The notes beneath the pieces are model-generated. The model did not search any database. It saw nothing but the letters and a program-made list of their open reading frames with translations, and was not told where the DNA came from. Source: Alkalidesulfovibrio alkalitolerans DSM 16529 (lineage in GTDB: Bacteria > Desulfobacterota > Desulfovibrionia > Desulfovibrionales > Desulfovibrionaceae). From it: a stretch of 64,000 bases of DNA. Position 1 is the first letter of the stretch. The number at the start of each line of letters is the position of its first letter. This document shows positions 41,867 through 53,662 of the stretch, piece by piece. The translations under genes were made by a program, and so were the position numbers. The DNA lies in assembly GCF_000422245.1 (NCBI RefSeq), contig NZ_ATHI01000026.1:310001-374000 (forward strand). Reading direction: 5' to 3'.

Positions 41867-43047
41867 CCCTGGCGCACCATTGCCTGCACGAGGGGGAGCG
41901 CCCGGCCGAGTGCGTCCACTGCGGCCGTTGCCTGGACGCCTGCCCGCTGTTTCGGGCCACGGGATTGGAGGAACTTTCGCCGCGCGCCAAGTTCATGCTC
42001 GCCGAGGCGATCGACAAGGGCGTCGCGCCGCCCTCGGCCGAGGCGGCCCGGCGGCTGGCCGAACTGTGCCTCTCCTGCGGGCGTTGCGAAAAGGCCTGCC
42101 CCGAAGGATTGTGCGCCCCGGACCTGATCGCCAGGCTTCGTGCGGCCGCGCCGGGCTTTCAGGCCCTGGCCTGGAAGACCTGGATCGAGCGCGCCGGGCT
42201 GCTGTGGCCCGTGGCAGGGCTCATGGCGCGGCTTGCGCCGAGGGAGCTTCCCGGCCGCTTCGGACTTCACGCCGCCTCGCTTCGCGCCATGGCCGCGCGG
42301 CCCGGGATTCGGCCCTGGCTCACCCCGTCGCGTTTCGATGCTTGCGGCAATGGCAAAAGCGCCGTACTTTTCCAAGGCTGCACCGCCCGCCATGCGCGGC
42401 CCTCCTGGACGAAAAAGGCCCGGGCGCTGCTTCGGGGCGCTGGCTACGCGGTGGGCAAGGATCCAGGCTTCGCGTGCTGCGGCTGCACCATGGGCCACGC
42501 CGGGTGCAAAAACGAGCAGCGGGCCATGCAGGCCGCGAACCTGAATGCCTGGCGCGCGGCCGGGCGGCCGCTGCTGGTCACGTTTTGCGCCACCTGCCGC
42601 TGCGGGCTGCGCTCCTACGCCTCGGTGGACCTCGGGTTCGAGCCCTTCGAGGCCGAGGCGTGGTGCGAGGCCATCAAGCCGCTCTCGGCGCTTTTGGGCG
42701 AGACCGAATTCGCCTGTGACGAGGCGGCCGCGCCCGCGCGGTTTCACTACCACCGCCCCTGCCACGGCGCGGGCGGCGGGCAGGACGAGGATTTCCTGCG
42801 CCGCGTGGCTGGGGAGCGGCTTGGCCGGGCCTCGCGCGACGAATGCTGCGGCCTGGGCGGCGTGCTGCAGATCGCCGCGCCCGAACTGGGCGCGCGCGTG
42901 GCCGAAAAGGCCTGGGATTTCTTCGCCGCCGGGCAGGGCGAGCAGGTGCTCACTGGCTGCGGCGGCTGCGTGCTGCAACTTTCATCCACCGCGCCCAAGG
43001 GCGTGGACGCGGGCCACTGGCTGGACGCTGTGGCCGTGACCGACTGA
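41863..43047 (+). CDS. Iron-sulfur (GlcF/LutA-type) subunit of the dehydrogenase
   Basis: A 394-aa protein with two 4Fe-4S motifs, CVHCGRCLDACP at about 19-30 and CLSCGRCEKACP at about 68-79, then two cysteine-rich CCG domains (FACCGCTMGHAG; CHGAGGG, DECCGLGGVLQIA) as in GlcF, HdrD and LutA. It takes electrons from the FAD subunit towards the menaquinone pool. ATGA overlap with the upstream gene, so the two form a complex. No permease or regulator gene is adjacent. Confidence 0.9.
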   Translation: MTLAHHCLHEGERPAECVHCGRCLDACPLFRATGLEELSPRAKFMLAEAIDKGVAPPSAEAARRLAELCLSCGRCEKACPEGLCAPDLIARLRAAAPGFQALAWKTWIERAGLLWPVAGLMARLAPRELPGRFGLHAASLRAMAARPGIRPWLTPSRFDACGNGKSAVLFQGCTARHARPSWTKKARALLRGAGYAVGKDPGFACCGCTMGHAGCKNEQRAMQAANLNAWRAAGRPLLVTFCATCRCGLRSYASVDLGFEPFEAEAWCEAIKPLSALLGETEFACDEAAAPARFHYHRPCHGAGGGQDEDFLRRVAGERLGRASRDECCGLGGVLQIAAPELGARVAEKAWDFFAAGQGEQVLTGCGGCVLQLSSTAPKGVDAGHWLDAVAVTD

Positions 43048-43065
43048 TCCTCCAACGGAGAGAAC

Positions 43066-45588
<2,523 letters not shown>

Positions 45589-45712
45589 CAGGCCGTCCCA
45601 AAGGCGCCATCTGCCGCGTTGCCGCGAAAAGTTCAAATCCTCGCGTAGGCGTACTACGCGTCGGCCTTGAACTTTTCTTGCGCCTTGCACCTGGCCCTTT
45701 TTGAACGGCCTG
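45589..45712 (+). repeat. interspersed hairpin repeat, copy 2
   Basis: A 124-bp nested palindrome. Outer arms CAGGCCGT (45589-45596) and ACGGCCTG (45705-45712); inner arms AAAAGTTCAA (45627-45636) and TTGAACTTTT (45667-45676); core CGCGTAG (45642-45648) and CTACGCG (45654-45660) round a 5-nt loop. It shares its layout and most of its sequence with 15640-15751. It starts one base after the secA stop codon, as copy 1 does after the cytochrome stop. Confidence 0.85.
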
Positions 45713-45812
45713 CAAAGCGGAGCTTGCCGCAGCCTGTTGGGAACCCTGTCCTGACGGCATGCGCAATAAGGCGCGGCGGGGAGCAGGGCGAAGAGACGAC
45801 GAGGGGAAAATC

Positions 45813-46712
45813 ATGACCCCTGGGATGCGAAGGCATGGCATCGGCCGCGTGAAAGCGGGGTCGGCCGGGCGCGCGGGCGAGGAGAGCGTCCTTTTCCGCG
45901 ATCCGGCCCTGCCGGGGACGCAGATGCTGCGCGCCCGCTTCGAGCGCCAGGTCTTCTCGCGCCACACGCACGACTGCTACGCCATCGGCCTGATCGAGGA
46001 CGGCGCGCTCGGGTTCAGCTATCTCGGCGCGAACCACGTGGCCTCGGCCGGGCTGGTCAATCTGGTGGTTCCGGGCGAGCCGCACGACGGCCACGCCGCC
46101 GCGCCCGGCGGCTGGAGCTACCGCATGTTCTACCTCGAACCCGGACTCCTGGCCGACGCCGCCCGCGAGACGAGCGGAGCAGGCGGCTTAAGCGGGCTGC
46201 CGCATTTCCGCCACGGCGTTATCGACGATCCCGGCCTGGCCGCGCGCATAGCGCGCCTGCACCGCCTCGCCGAATCACGGAGCGCCAGCGCCCTCGAACT
46301 GCAAACCCGCCTGCGCGCCGTCCTCGCCCGCTGGCTGGCCCTGCACGCCGAATCGCGCAGCGAGCCGCGCGAGGCGGGCCGCGCGCCGCGCGCCGTGGCC
46401 CTGGCTCGCGAGATGCTCCACGCCCGCGCGCCCGAGAACGTCGGCCTGGACGAACTGGCGGCCGCGACCGGGCTCTCCCCCTTTCATCTGATTCGCGTCT
46501 TCACCCGGACCATGGGCCTGCCGCCGCACGGCTACCAGACTCAACTCCGCCTGGACGCCGCGCGCCGTCTCCTGTGCTCGCCGCATCCCGGCCTTCGCCT
46601 GGCGGACATCGCCCAGGAGTGCGGCTTTGCGGACCAAAGCCACCTCACGCGCGCCTTCAAGCGGGCCTTCGGCGTGACGCCCGGAGCCTACCGCAAGATC
46701 GTTCAAAACTGA
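45813..46712 (+). CDS. AraC-family transcriptional regulator
   Basis: A 299-aa protein. The N-terminal cupin sensor domain contains FSRHTHDCYAIGLIEDG and LVVPGEPHDG. The C-terminal double helix-turn-helix has VGLDELAAATGLSPFHLIRVFTRTMGLPPHGYQTQLRLD and LADIAQECGFADQSHLTRAFKRAFGVTPGAYR (split here). The AraC_binding type usually governs a nearby transporter: a DMT exporter gene starts 42 bp downstream on the same strand, a common pairing. ATG 45813 follows GAGGGG. Confidence 0.93.
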   Translation: MTPGMRRHGIGRVKAGSAGRAGEESVLFRDPALPGTQMLRARFERQVFSRHTHDCYAIGLIEDGALGFSYLGANHVASAGLVNLVVPGEPHDGHAAAPGGWSYRMFYLEPGLLADAARETSGAGGLSGLPHFRHGVIDDPGLAARIARLHRLAESRSASALELQTRLRAVLARWLALHAESRSEPREAGRAPRAVALAREMLHARAPENVGLDELAAATGLSPFHLIRVFTRTMGLPPHGYQTQLRLDAARRLLCSPHPGLRLADIAQECGFADQSHLTRAFKRAFGVTPGAYRKIVQN

Positions 46713-46754
46713 CGGGCCGCTTCCGGCGCATGGTCGCTCCATAAGGAGACGGCG

Positions 46755-47660
46755 ATGCGCGACGAATCGAAGGCATGTCTGGATCTGGCCGCGGCCATGG
46801 TCATTGTGGGCAGCAGCGTGGTGGCGGGCAAGATGGCCCTGGCGACCATGCCCCTGTACACCTCGCAGGCCTTGCGCTTCGCGCTGGCCTGTCTGGTTTT
46901 GCTGCCGCTCCTTTTCCTGCGCGAGGGGGGCCTGCCGCGTCTTTCCCTTGGGCAGTGGGGTGTGGTGGCGGGGCTGGCCGCGTGCGGCTCCCTGCTGTTC
47001 AACGTCTTTTTGCTGCACGGCCTGCGTCTGACGAGCGCGGCCGCGGCTGGGATCATCGCCAGCACCACCCCGGCCTGCATGGCCTTGATCGCGGTCGTCT
47101 TCCTGCGCGAGCGCCTTTTCTTCCGCGCCTGGTCGGGCGTGGGGCTGGCCGTCGCGGGCGTGGCCGCGGTCAACCTGGCGGCAAAGGGCGATGGCGGCGC
47201 GTCGAGCCTGGCCGGGAACCTGCTCGTGCTCTGCGCCGTGCTGGCCGAATCGCTGTTCCTGCTCCTGCGCCGGGCGCTGCCGCCGGGCCTTTCGCCCTTG
47301 TGCGTGGCGACCCTGGTGAGCCTCGCGGCGCTCACGTTTTTCGTCCCGCTCGCGCTCCTCGAGCTGGCTGGCGGGCCGTTCCCGGTCATCGACCTGCGCG
47401 GCTGGCTCGTCGTGGCCTATTACGGCCTGGTGATCACGATTCTGGCCTACGTCTTCTGGTTTCGGGGCGTGACGCGCGTTTCACCGGCCACGGCGGCGGT
47501 CATGACAGGGATCATGCCCGTGGCCGCCGCCTGCCTGTCCTGGGCCGTGCTCGGCGAGGAGGTGCGGCCCGAGCAGGTCGCGGGCTGCACGCTGGTGCTT
47601 GGCGGCATCCTGTGCATGGCCCTGCCCGGCCGGACCGCGCGGCCGCGCGTCACTTTGTGA
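46755..47660 (+). CDS. EamA/DMT-family transporter
   Basis: A 301-aa protein with ten transmembrane helices in two EamA repeats (5 + 5), for example MVIVGSSVVAGKMALATMP first and VVAYYGLVITILAYVFWFRGV, VMTGIMPVAAACLSWAVLGE in the second. DMT members export amino acids, purines or other metabolites. AAGGAG precedes the ATG. Likely regulated by the AraC protein just upstream. Its last 11 bp overlap the end of the convergent GmhB fusion gene. Confidence 0.92.
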   Translation: MRDESKACLDLAAAMVIVGSSVVAGKMALATMPLYTSQALRFALACLVLLPLLFLREGGLPRLSLGQWGVVAGLAACGSLLFNVFLLHGLRLTSAAAAGIIASTTPACMALIAVVFLRERLFFRAWSGVGLAVAGVAAVNLAAKGDGGASSLAGNLLVLCAVLAESLFLLLRRALPPGLSPLCVATLVSLAALTFFVPLALLELAGGPFPVIDLRGWLVVAYYGLVITILAYVFWFRGVTRVSPATAAVMTGIMPVAAACLSWAVLGEEVRPEQVAGCTLVLGGILCMALPGRTARPRVTL

Positions 47661-48813
47661 GCAGCGCGCGCACGAATTCGAGGAGATTGCCGCCGGTGAA
47701 GAGGTGGCCGGGGATGCCGAAGGCCTGTGCGGCCTGCATGTCCGAGGGCTTGTCGCCGATGAGGAAGCTTTGCTCCGTGCGGATGTCCCACTCCGCCTGG
47801 GCGCGGCGCAGCATGCCCGGCGCGGGCTTTCGGTCCTCGCACAGGGTGCGGTAGGGGCCCAGGCCCGCTTCGGGATGGTTGGGGCAGAAATAGGTGGCGT
47901 CGATGTGCGCGCCCGCGCGCGCCAGTTCCCTATCAATGTGGGCGCACAGGGCGTGAAACGCGGCCTCGTCGTAGAAGCCCCGGCCGATGCCCGACTGGTT
48001 GGTGACGACCACGACCAAGTATCCGGCGTCGTTCAGAAGCTTCACCGCCTCGGGCGCGCCCTTTATCCACTCGAAATCTTTGGGTTTGTGCACGTAGCCG
48101 TGATTGACGTTGAGCACGCCGTCGCGATCGAGAAAGGCTGCGGGCTTCTTCCGCCATGCGGCCACGGCGTCCTGCGGCGCGCAGGCCGCGTCGTCCGAGC
48201 GAACCTCGGCGAAGAACCCGTTGTAGACCGAGCCAGCGAGCGTTCCGCGTCCGGCAAGAAGCGGCAGAAGGCCGTGCGCAACGGACGCCACGGGCTCAGA
48301 TGCGACGTCGAGCGCCTCTGAAGCGAGGCAGAGCGCGCCGCCGTCGACCAGGCCGGGGCCGCCCGCTTGCGGGGCGAAGCCGCGCACCATGCGGCCGTCG
48401 AACTCCACGCGGCCGGGAAGCGCCGCGTCCTGGACCCGGCGCAGGGCCAGCGCGCCCAGTGCCCCGGCCTCGCGGCGGCGAAGCGCGAGGTGGAGATAGT
48501 TGAGGTCGAAGAGCGCGGTTCCGTCGAGGACGAAGAATTCGTCGCAGAGCATGCCGCGCGGCGGCAGTTGCGCTCCTCCACCGCTCCACAGCCGGACGAC
48601 GGCCCCGTGTGCGCGGCCCTGCCCGTAATGCTCCGCGAAGGCATGGGCCGCGTGGCCGACGCTCAGTATGATGTCGCGAATTCCGTGGCGCGCGAGGTTC
48701 CACAGCAGATGGTCGAGAAAAGGAACGCCCGCGCACGGCGCGAGCGGCGCGGGAAGACCGCTGGCGCCGAGTCTGGCGGATTCCCGCCCGTCGCACAGGA
48801 TGACGGCCTGCAT
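47650..48813 (-). CDS. Nucleotidyltransferase-like domain fused to GmhB-type HAD phosphatase
   Basis: A 387-aa two-domain protein. Residues 1-200 resemble sugar-nucleotidyltransferases (MQAVILCDGRESARLG, GVPFLDHLLWNLARHGIRDIILSVGH), but the GGxGTR loop is replaced by CDGRESARLG. Residues 210-387 match D-glycero-manno-heptose-1,7-bisphosphate phosphatase GmhB: AFLDRDGVLNVNHGYV (DxD), VVVVTNQSGIGRG, RKPAPGML, IGDKPSDMQAA. In the zinc loop C-P-N-H ... C-E-D the final cysteine is Asp. The downstream SDR gene suggests a role in making a deoxy- or heptose sugar for a glycan. Second gene of the pair, 30 bp after the SDR gene. Confidence 0.88.
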   Translation of the reverse strand: MQAVILCDGRESARLGASGLPAPLAPCAGVPFLDHLLWNLARHGIRDIILSVGHAAHAFAEHYGQGRAHGAVVRLWSGGGAQLPPRGMLCDEFFVLDGTALFDLNYLHLALRRREAGALGALALRRVQDAALPGRVEFDGRMVRGFAPQAGGPGLVDGGALCLASEALDVASEPVASVAHGLLPLLAGRGTLAGSVYNGFFAEVRSDDAACAPQDAVAAWRKKPAAFLDRDGVLNVNHGYVHKPKDFEWIKGAPEAVKLLNDAGYLVVVVTNQSGIGRGFYDEAAFHALCAHIDRELARAGAHIDATYFCPNHPEAGLGPYRTLCEDRKPAPGMLRRAQAEWDIRTEQSFLIGDKPSDMQAAQAFGIPGHLFTGGNLLEFVRALLTK

Positions 48814-48843
48814 GTCCGTGCCCGCCTCGTGCCCCGGCCGAGG

Positions 48844-49824
48844 CTAGATGTATTCCGCGAGCCGTTCGCGGTAGTAGGCCACAGTGCGCTGCAGCCCCTG
48901 CTCCAGGGAGACCTCGGGCCGCCAGCCGAGTTCGGCCGTGATCCTGCCAAAGTCGGAGTAGTAGTCGCCGATGTCGATTTTCTTGCGTTCCTCGGGGAAC
49001 TCGCGCACCGCGAACTCGCCGCTCCCGGCGGCTGCCACGAGCAGTTCGGCCGTCCCGCGCAGGGAGACCGTGCGCTCGCCGCCCAGGTTGTAGATGCGGC
49101 CCCAGGCCTCCTCGCGGCACGCGGCCAGGAGCATGGCGCGCACGCAGTCGTCCACGTAGGTGAAGTCGCGCAGTTGTTCGCCGCCCCAGATCTCGAACGG
49201 CCTGCCTTCGAGCAGCAGGCGTATCCAGATGCCCAGAAACGTCTGACGCGCGTCCTTGATGCGCATGCCCGGGCCGTAGGTGTTGGTCAGCCTGAGAACC
49301 GAGGAGCGGATGCCGTACACTTGGTGGTAGAGCAAATGATACCACTCTCCGGCCACCTTGTTGATGCCGTTCACGTCCACGGGCCGGATGGGATGGTCTT
49401 CGTCCACGGGCAGGTAGTCGGGCTTGCCGTAGATCTGGCGTGTGCCCGCAAAGACGATGCGGATGGAGGGGTTGGCGGCGCGGCAGGCTTCGAGGATGGA
49501 AAGCTGGGCCTTGGCGTTGATTTCGAGATCGGTGTGCGGGTCGCTCATGGAGTCCATGTGGCTGGTCTGGCCCGCAAGATTGAAGAGCACGTCGCGGCGC
49601 TGCACGAGCCAGCGCATGGCGTGCTGGTCGCGCACGTCGGAGATGTTGACCGTGACCTTGTCGCGGATGTCCGCGATGTTCGCGAAATTTCCGCCGTACT
49701 CGGGGATCAGGCTGTCCACGAGCGTCACGCTCGCGCCGAGCTCGACCAGGCGCCGAGCCAGATTCGAGCCGATGAAGCCCAGCCCGCCCGTGATGAGGAC
49801 GTCTTTCCCCCGATAGTAATCCAT
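48844..49824 (-). CDS. SDR-family NAD-dependent sugar-nucleotide epimerase/dehydratase
   Basis: A 326-aa extended SDR enzyme. The Rossmann motif is DVLITGGLGFIGSNLARRLVE; NLAGQTSHMDSM and FAGTRQIYGKP follow, and RLTNTYGPGMR, RDFTYVDDCVRAMLLAA close the fold. The usual Y-x-x-x-K catalytic pair is NGINK here, so the tyrosine is replaced by asparagine. It probably acts on an NDP-sugar, but reaction and sugar are uncertain. It is transcribed with the GmhB-fusion gene. Confidence 0.88.
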   Translation of the reverse strand: MDYYRGKDVLITGGLGFIGSNLARRLVELGASVTLVDSLIPEYGGNFANIADIRDKVTVNISDVRDQHAMRWLVQRRDVLFNLAGQTSHMDSMSDPHTDLEINAKAQLSILEACRAANPSIRIVFAGTRQIYGKPDYLPVDEDHPIRPVDVNGINKVAGEWYHLLYHQVYGIRSSVLRLTNTYGPGMRIKDARQTFLGIWIRLLLEGRPFEIWGGEQLRDFTYVDDCVRAMLLAACREEAWGRIYNLGGERTVSLRGTAELLVAAAGSGEFAVREFPEERKKIDIGDYYSDFGRITAELGWRPEVSLEQGLQRTVAYYRERLAEYI

Positions 49825-49973
49825 TGCGACTCCCGGCTGATTATGAGCGGTCGAGGATGTGCTTACCCAGAGCAGAAAATAGTCCTGATTTCTGTTTGGC
49901 TATTATACCGCGCCGTGGTGCGAGTCCAGCCGGTCGGCGGGGCACGAGCAGGCCAAGCGCGGCGTCGCGCGTC

Positions 49974-51698
49974 TCAGCCGTTCTCCTGCTCGCCGAAACG
50001 GTCGAGGAAGCATTGCTCGGCCTTGGTGTCGCCGATCAGGAAGAACTCGTCGCCCTCCTGCAGGGGCTTGGACGGGTCGGGGTTGACTTCCAGGCCGCCT
50101 TTGGAGTGTACGGCCACGACGCTGCATCCGGTCTTGTCGCGGATGCCGCTGTTCAGGAGCGGCATCCCGGCCAGCCTTTTGGGCACGGACGCACGGAAAA
50201 TGTTCAGCCCCTCGGTGAGCATGAGCACCTTGCCCGGACTCAGGAGGTTGATGACCGTGTTCGCCACGAGCGAGGCATAGGACATCACGAGATCGGCCCC
50301 GGCGGTGTGCAGGATGCCGATGTTGCGGTCGAGCGTGGCCCTGGTGATGATCTGCACGTCGGGCCTGAGTTTGCGGCAGTAGATGGTCAGATAGATGTTC
50401 ATGTCGTCGTCGTGGGTGGTGATGAACACCGAGGGCGCCTCGCGGATGCCCGCCTGCTCCAGCACGTCGAGATCGGCCGCGCTGCCCGTCACGGTATTGG
50501 CGTCGCTCAAGGCGACCTTCGGATTCTTTTCCACGATGCAGTAGTGGATGCCCTGCTCGCGAAGCTGCTCGGCCGCGGCCATACCCACGCGGCCGCCACC
50601 CAGGATGAGCACCGGGCCGACAGGACCGTGGCCGCCCGTGGCGGCCGTCTCCTGGCTCACGAAGGCGTCGAAGGCCGCGATCTGCTCTTCGGTTCCGGCA
50701 AGCACGAGGACCGTGGACGGCGAGAGCGGGGTATCGGGATTGGGCGTGCGGAACCGACCGCGTTCCCAGACTCCGACCACGTTTACGCCCACAGCCTCGC
50801 GCAGCCCGCTGTCGCGCAGCGACCTGCCCACGAGGCTCGTACGCATCACCGGGGCCTCGGCCACGATCAGAGATTCGAACTGCCCGGCGACGCTGGAGCG
50901 CTTGGCGCCCGCCAGCGAACGCCGAGCAAGGGAATGGCCCAGAAGCTTGGTGAACTGCAGGACGTGCGTGCTGCCTGCGAGCGCCAGGATGTCCAGGGCC
51001 TCGTCTTTGTCCGCGCCGCAAACCACGGGCACGGCGGGGCTGACTTCGCGCACGGTGAAGGTGATGTTGGTGTTGCGCACGTCGTCTTCCAGAGCCACGA
51101 CCATGGCTGCCTGGCCCACGCGCATGCGTTTGAAGGTTTCGGGATCGTCGTAGTCGCCCACGGCGGCCGTGAGGCTAAGATCGTGCAGGGCCAGCGTGGT
51201 GGCCACGTCTGGGCAGAGGATGACGTGGTCGTGACCGTAGCGAGAGAGCTTTTCCGCGAGGTGTTGGGCAGTCGCGTCGGTGCCCACGATGATGACGTGG
51301 TCGCGCGTCTCCGGATCGAGTTCGCGCGGCGCGCGTGAGCGCTGCTGGGCCTCCAGCCAGGGGGCGTAGAAGAACTGGATGAAGGTGAAGGGCAGCATGA
51401 CCAAAAGGAAGATGATGCCCGAAAGCAGCACGACGATGGAGAATACGCGGCCGATGTCGCTCGTGAAGGTGATGTCGCCGAATCCGAGCGTGGACATGAC
51501 CGTGAGCGTCCAATAAAAACCCGTAAGCCATGTGAACTCGCGCTCTTCGAAGGTCATGAGATAGTGGAAAAGTACGCTGTACAGGGTGACCACGAAGAGC
51601 AGCAGGAGCAGGAATTTGAAAAGGAACTGCACGTTGCGCCGTGTCGAGCGGTTCTGCAGAAAGTAGGCGAGTTGGGAGGTGACGAATTTCATATCCAC
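49974..51698 (-). CDS. Two-RCK potassium channel protein
   Basis: A 574-aa protein with two transmembrane helices (about 26-46 and 84-110) around a pore helix and selectivity filter TVMSTLGFGDITF, where TLGFGD is a GFGD-type variant of the K+ filter. Then come two Rossmann RCK/TrkA-N domains (DHVIIVGTDATAQHLAEKL; PVLILGGGRVGMAAAEQL) with TrkA-C parts, as in GsuK and Kch-type channels gated by nucleotides or cations. It uses a GTG or the ATG two codons later as start. It lies after the antiporter operon, so the cell's K+/Na+ genes are clustered. Confidence 0.9.
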   Translation of the reverse strand: MDMKFVTSQLAYFLQNRSTRRNVQFLFKFLLLLLFVVTLYSVLFHYLMTFEEREFTWLTGFYWTLTVMSTLGFGDITFTSDIGRVFSIVVLLSGIIFLLVMLPFTFIQFFYAPWLEAQQRSRAPRELDPETRDHVIIVGTDATAQHLAEKLSRYGHDHVILCPDVATTLALHDLSLTAAVGDYDDPETFKRMRVGQAAMVVALEDDVRNTNITFTVREVSPAVPVVCGADKDEALDILALAGSTHVLQFTKLLGHSLARRSLAGAKRSSVAGQFESLIVAEAPVMRTSLVGRSLRDSGLREAVGVNVVGVWERGRFRTPNPDTPLSPSTVLVLAGTEEQIAAFDAFVSQETAATGGHGPVGPVLILGGGRVGMAAAEQLREQGIHYCIVEKNPKVALSDANTVTGSAADLDVLEQAGIREAPSVFITTHDDDMNIYLTIYCRKLRPDVQIITRATLDRNIGILHTAGADLVMSYASLVANTVINLLSPGKVLMLTEGLNIFRASVPKRLAGMPLLNSGIRDKTGCSVVAVHSKGGLEVNPDPSKPLQEGDEFFLIGDTKAEQCFLDRFGEQENG

Positions 51699-51836
51699 GT
51701 TCCTGATGACATTCGATTCAATGCCTGCCGAGCTTCTCGGTTACCCTGCCTTGCCGGGGCGGCAACGGGGAGCCGGGCCCGCCGGTGTTGCCGTGGTATC
51801 TTGGAGCGCGTGTTCGCGTCAATGAAGGGGGTGACG

Positions 51837-51865
51837 GAAAAAAAGCCGCCCGGCGGACGCCGGGC
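51837..51865 (-). terminator. intrinsic terminator of the antiporter operon
   Basis: Minus strand: 8-bp stem GCCCGGCG/CGCCGGGC (51865-51858 and 51855-51848, 2-nt loop, wider loop likely in RNA), then GGCTTTTTTT. About 80 nt behind the last antiporter gene. Confidence 0.75.
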
Positions 51866-51902
51866 AGTTCAGGCTGCTGAAAAAGGGGGTGGTCCACAAG
51901 CT

Positions 51903-51934
51903 CACCGCCGTCCGACATCTGCCGGACGGCGGTG
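51903..51934 (-). terminator. stable hairpin directly behind the antiporter operon
   Basis: Perfect 12-bp stem CACCGCCGTCCG/CGGACGGCGGTG (51903-51914 and 51923-51934), 8-nt loop, 10 nt behind the stop of the last gene. No immediate T-run; it may act with the terminator at 51837-51865. Confidence 0.6.
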
Positions 51935-51943
51935 AACATTTGG

Positions 51944-53662
51944 CTAAAGCCAGAGCGCCCAGACCGTGACGATGACCGTGGTCACCAGGGTCAGGAAGAT
52001 GGGCGAGGCCAGGGGGGGCCTGTCGAGATCGGCGTCGTAGTCGCGCGTAGGCGGCAGGAAGGTTCTGCGCAGCGCCTGCAACGGGTTCTTGGCCAGGATG
52101 CCCACCCAGTGGGCGAAGGCGAAGGCGCGCTTGTCGGCGGTCTCGAAGAAGAGGTTGATGTTGCCCACGATCGCCTTGCGGAAGTAGGGCGCGGACGAAC
52201 GGTAGAACCAGTCCATGTCCAGGGATATCTTGTTCTTGGGCGTGAGCTTCTTGCGCACCAGCCAGAAGCCCAGGAAGGTGAAGATCAGGATCTGCACGGC
52301 TTCCACGAGGTGCGGGATGGTGAAGGGATCGTAGTCCATGGCGTAAGGCAGTTCGACGTAGAGCAGCCCAGGCATGATGCCGTAGAGGATGCACAAAAAG
52401 GCGGTCACGCTCATGGCCACGATCATGCCCATGGGAAGGGGCTTGGGCGTCAGGTCGCTCTTTTTCTCGTGGAACCAGGTGTAGTAGGGCAGCTTGATGC
52501 CCACGGAGAGGAACGTGCCCACGGAGGCCAAGATGAGCAGGAACTTGGCGGTGTAGAAGTGGGCCTCGCCCGCGGCCGCGACGATGATCGACTTGCTGAT
52601 GAAGCCGTTGAACAGCGGCGCGCCGGAGATCGAAAGGGCCGCGACCATGTACAGCGTGAGCAGAAGGCGCATGCGGGGCGCAAGCGCGCCGAGTTGATGC
52701 AGCTTGCTGGTGCCCACGGAGTAGAGCACCGCGCCCGTGGTCATGAACAGGAGCGCCTTGTACAGGATATGGCTGAAGGCGTGGGCGGCCGAACCGTTGA
52801 TGGCCAGTTCGGTGCCGATGCCGATGCCCGCGACCATGTATCCGACCTGGCTGACGATGTGGTAGGCCAGGATCTCCCGGATGTCGTTGGCCAGGAAGGC
52901 GAAGGTGACGCCGTACAGCGTCATGAACACGCCGGCCACGAGCAGGATGTTCCAGCCTGGGAAGAGCGAGGCCAGCACGTACACGGCGGTCTTGGTCGTG
53001 AAGGCGCTCAAGAACACCGAGCCGGTGACGGTGCCTCTGGGGTAGGCGTCGGGCAGCCAGGCGTGCAGGGGCACGACGGCGGCGTTGACGGCCACGCCCG
53101 CCAGGATCAGCCAGGCGGCGGCGGACTCGCCGGGCGCGAAGCTGGTCAGGAGGATCGAGCCGGTGTTCTGGATCTGGAGGATGATCCCCATGAGCAGGAG
53201 GCTCCCGCCCAGAAGGTGGAAGAGCAGATAGCGCATGCCCGCGCGGCGCGATTCGGGAGTGCGGCGCGCCCAGACCAGATAGGTCGAACCGGCGGCCATG
53301 ATTTCCCAGAAGACGATCACGGTGAAGAAGTCGCCCGCGAAGGTCACGCCGAGCGCGCCGCCCGCGTATAGGAGCGAGGCGACCTGTTGGCCCGTGTCGC
53401 GCAGGTGCAGGGAATAGATGCCGCCGACCAGGGCGATGAGTGCGAAGATGATGCCGAAGACGCGGGAAAGCTGCGTGACCTGGCAGATCACGAGTTCCCA
53501 ACTCGCGAAAGGCACGGTGATCTGCGTTCCCACCGGCATGGTCATGACCGACCACAGCGCCGCGAGCGGGAAGAGCAGATAGGCCCAGCAACGGACGCTC
53601 TTGGGCAGGAGCGGAAGGACGAGCGCCCCGGCATACATGGCAAGAACGGGCGGGAACATCAT
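51944..53662 (-). CDS. Mrp/complex-I-like antiporter subunit (NuoL/MnhD superfamily)
   Basis: A 572-aa membrane protein with about 14 helices of the proton-pumping oxidoreductase antiporter family: VIVFWEIMAAGSTYLVW has the conserved Glu of helix 5, VNAAVVPLHAWLPDAYP and LAYHIVSQVGYMVAGIG follow, and HAFSHILYKALLFM carries the conserved H/K. A long, charged C-terminal extension (about 430-572) ends in membrane helices. It is the last gene of the operon. Start ATG 53662 overlaps the previous stop (ATGA). It would be one of three pump-type subunits moving Na+ or H+. Confidence 0.9.
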   Translation of the reverse strand: MMFPPVLAMYAGALVLPLLPKSVRCWAYLLFPLAALWSVMTMPVGTQITVPFASWELVICQVTQLSRVFGIIFALIALVGGIYSLHLRDTGQQVASLLYAGGALGVTFAGDFFTVIVFWEIMAAGSTYLVWARRTPESRRAGMRYLLFHLLGGSLLLMGIILQIQNTGSILLTSFAPGESAAAWLILAGVAVNAAVVPLHAWLPDAYPRGTVTGSVFLSAFTTKTAVYVLASLFPGWNILLVAGVFMTLYGVTFAFLANDIREILAYHIVSQVGYMVAGIGIGTELAINGSAAHAFSHILYKALLFMTTGAVLYSVGTSKLHQLGALAPRMRLLLTLYMVAALSISGAPLFNGFISKSIIVAAAGEAHFYTAKFLLILASVGTFLSVGIKLPYYTWFHEKKSDLTPKPLPMGMIVAMSVTAFLCILYGIMPGLLYVELPYAMDYDPFTIPHLVEAVQILIFTFLGFWLVRKKLTPKNKISLDMDWFYRSSAPYFRKAIVGNINLFFETADKRAFAFAHWVGILAKNPLQALRRTFLPPTRDYDADLDRPPLASPIFLTLVTTVIVTVWALWL

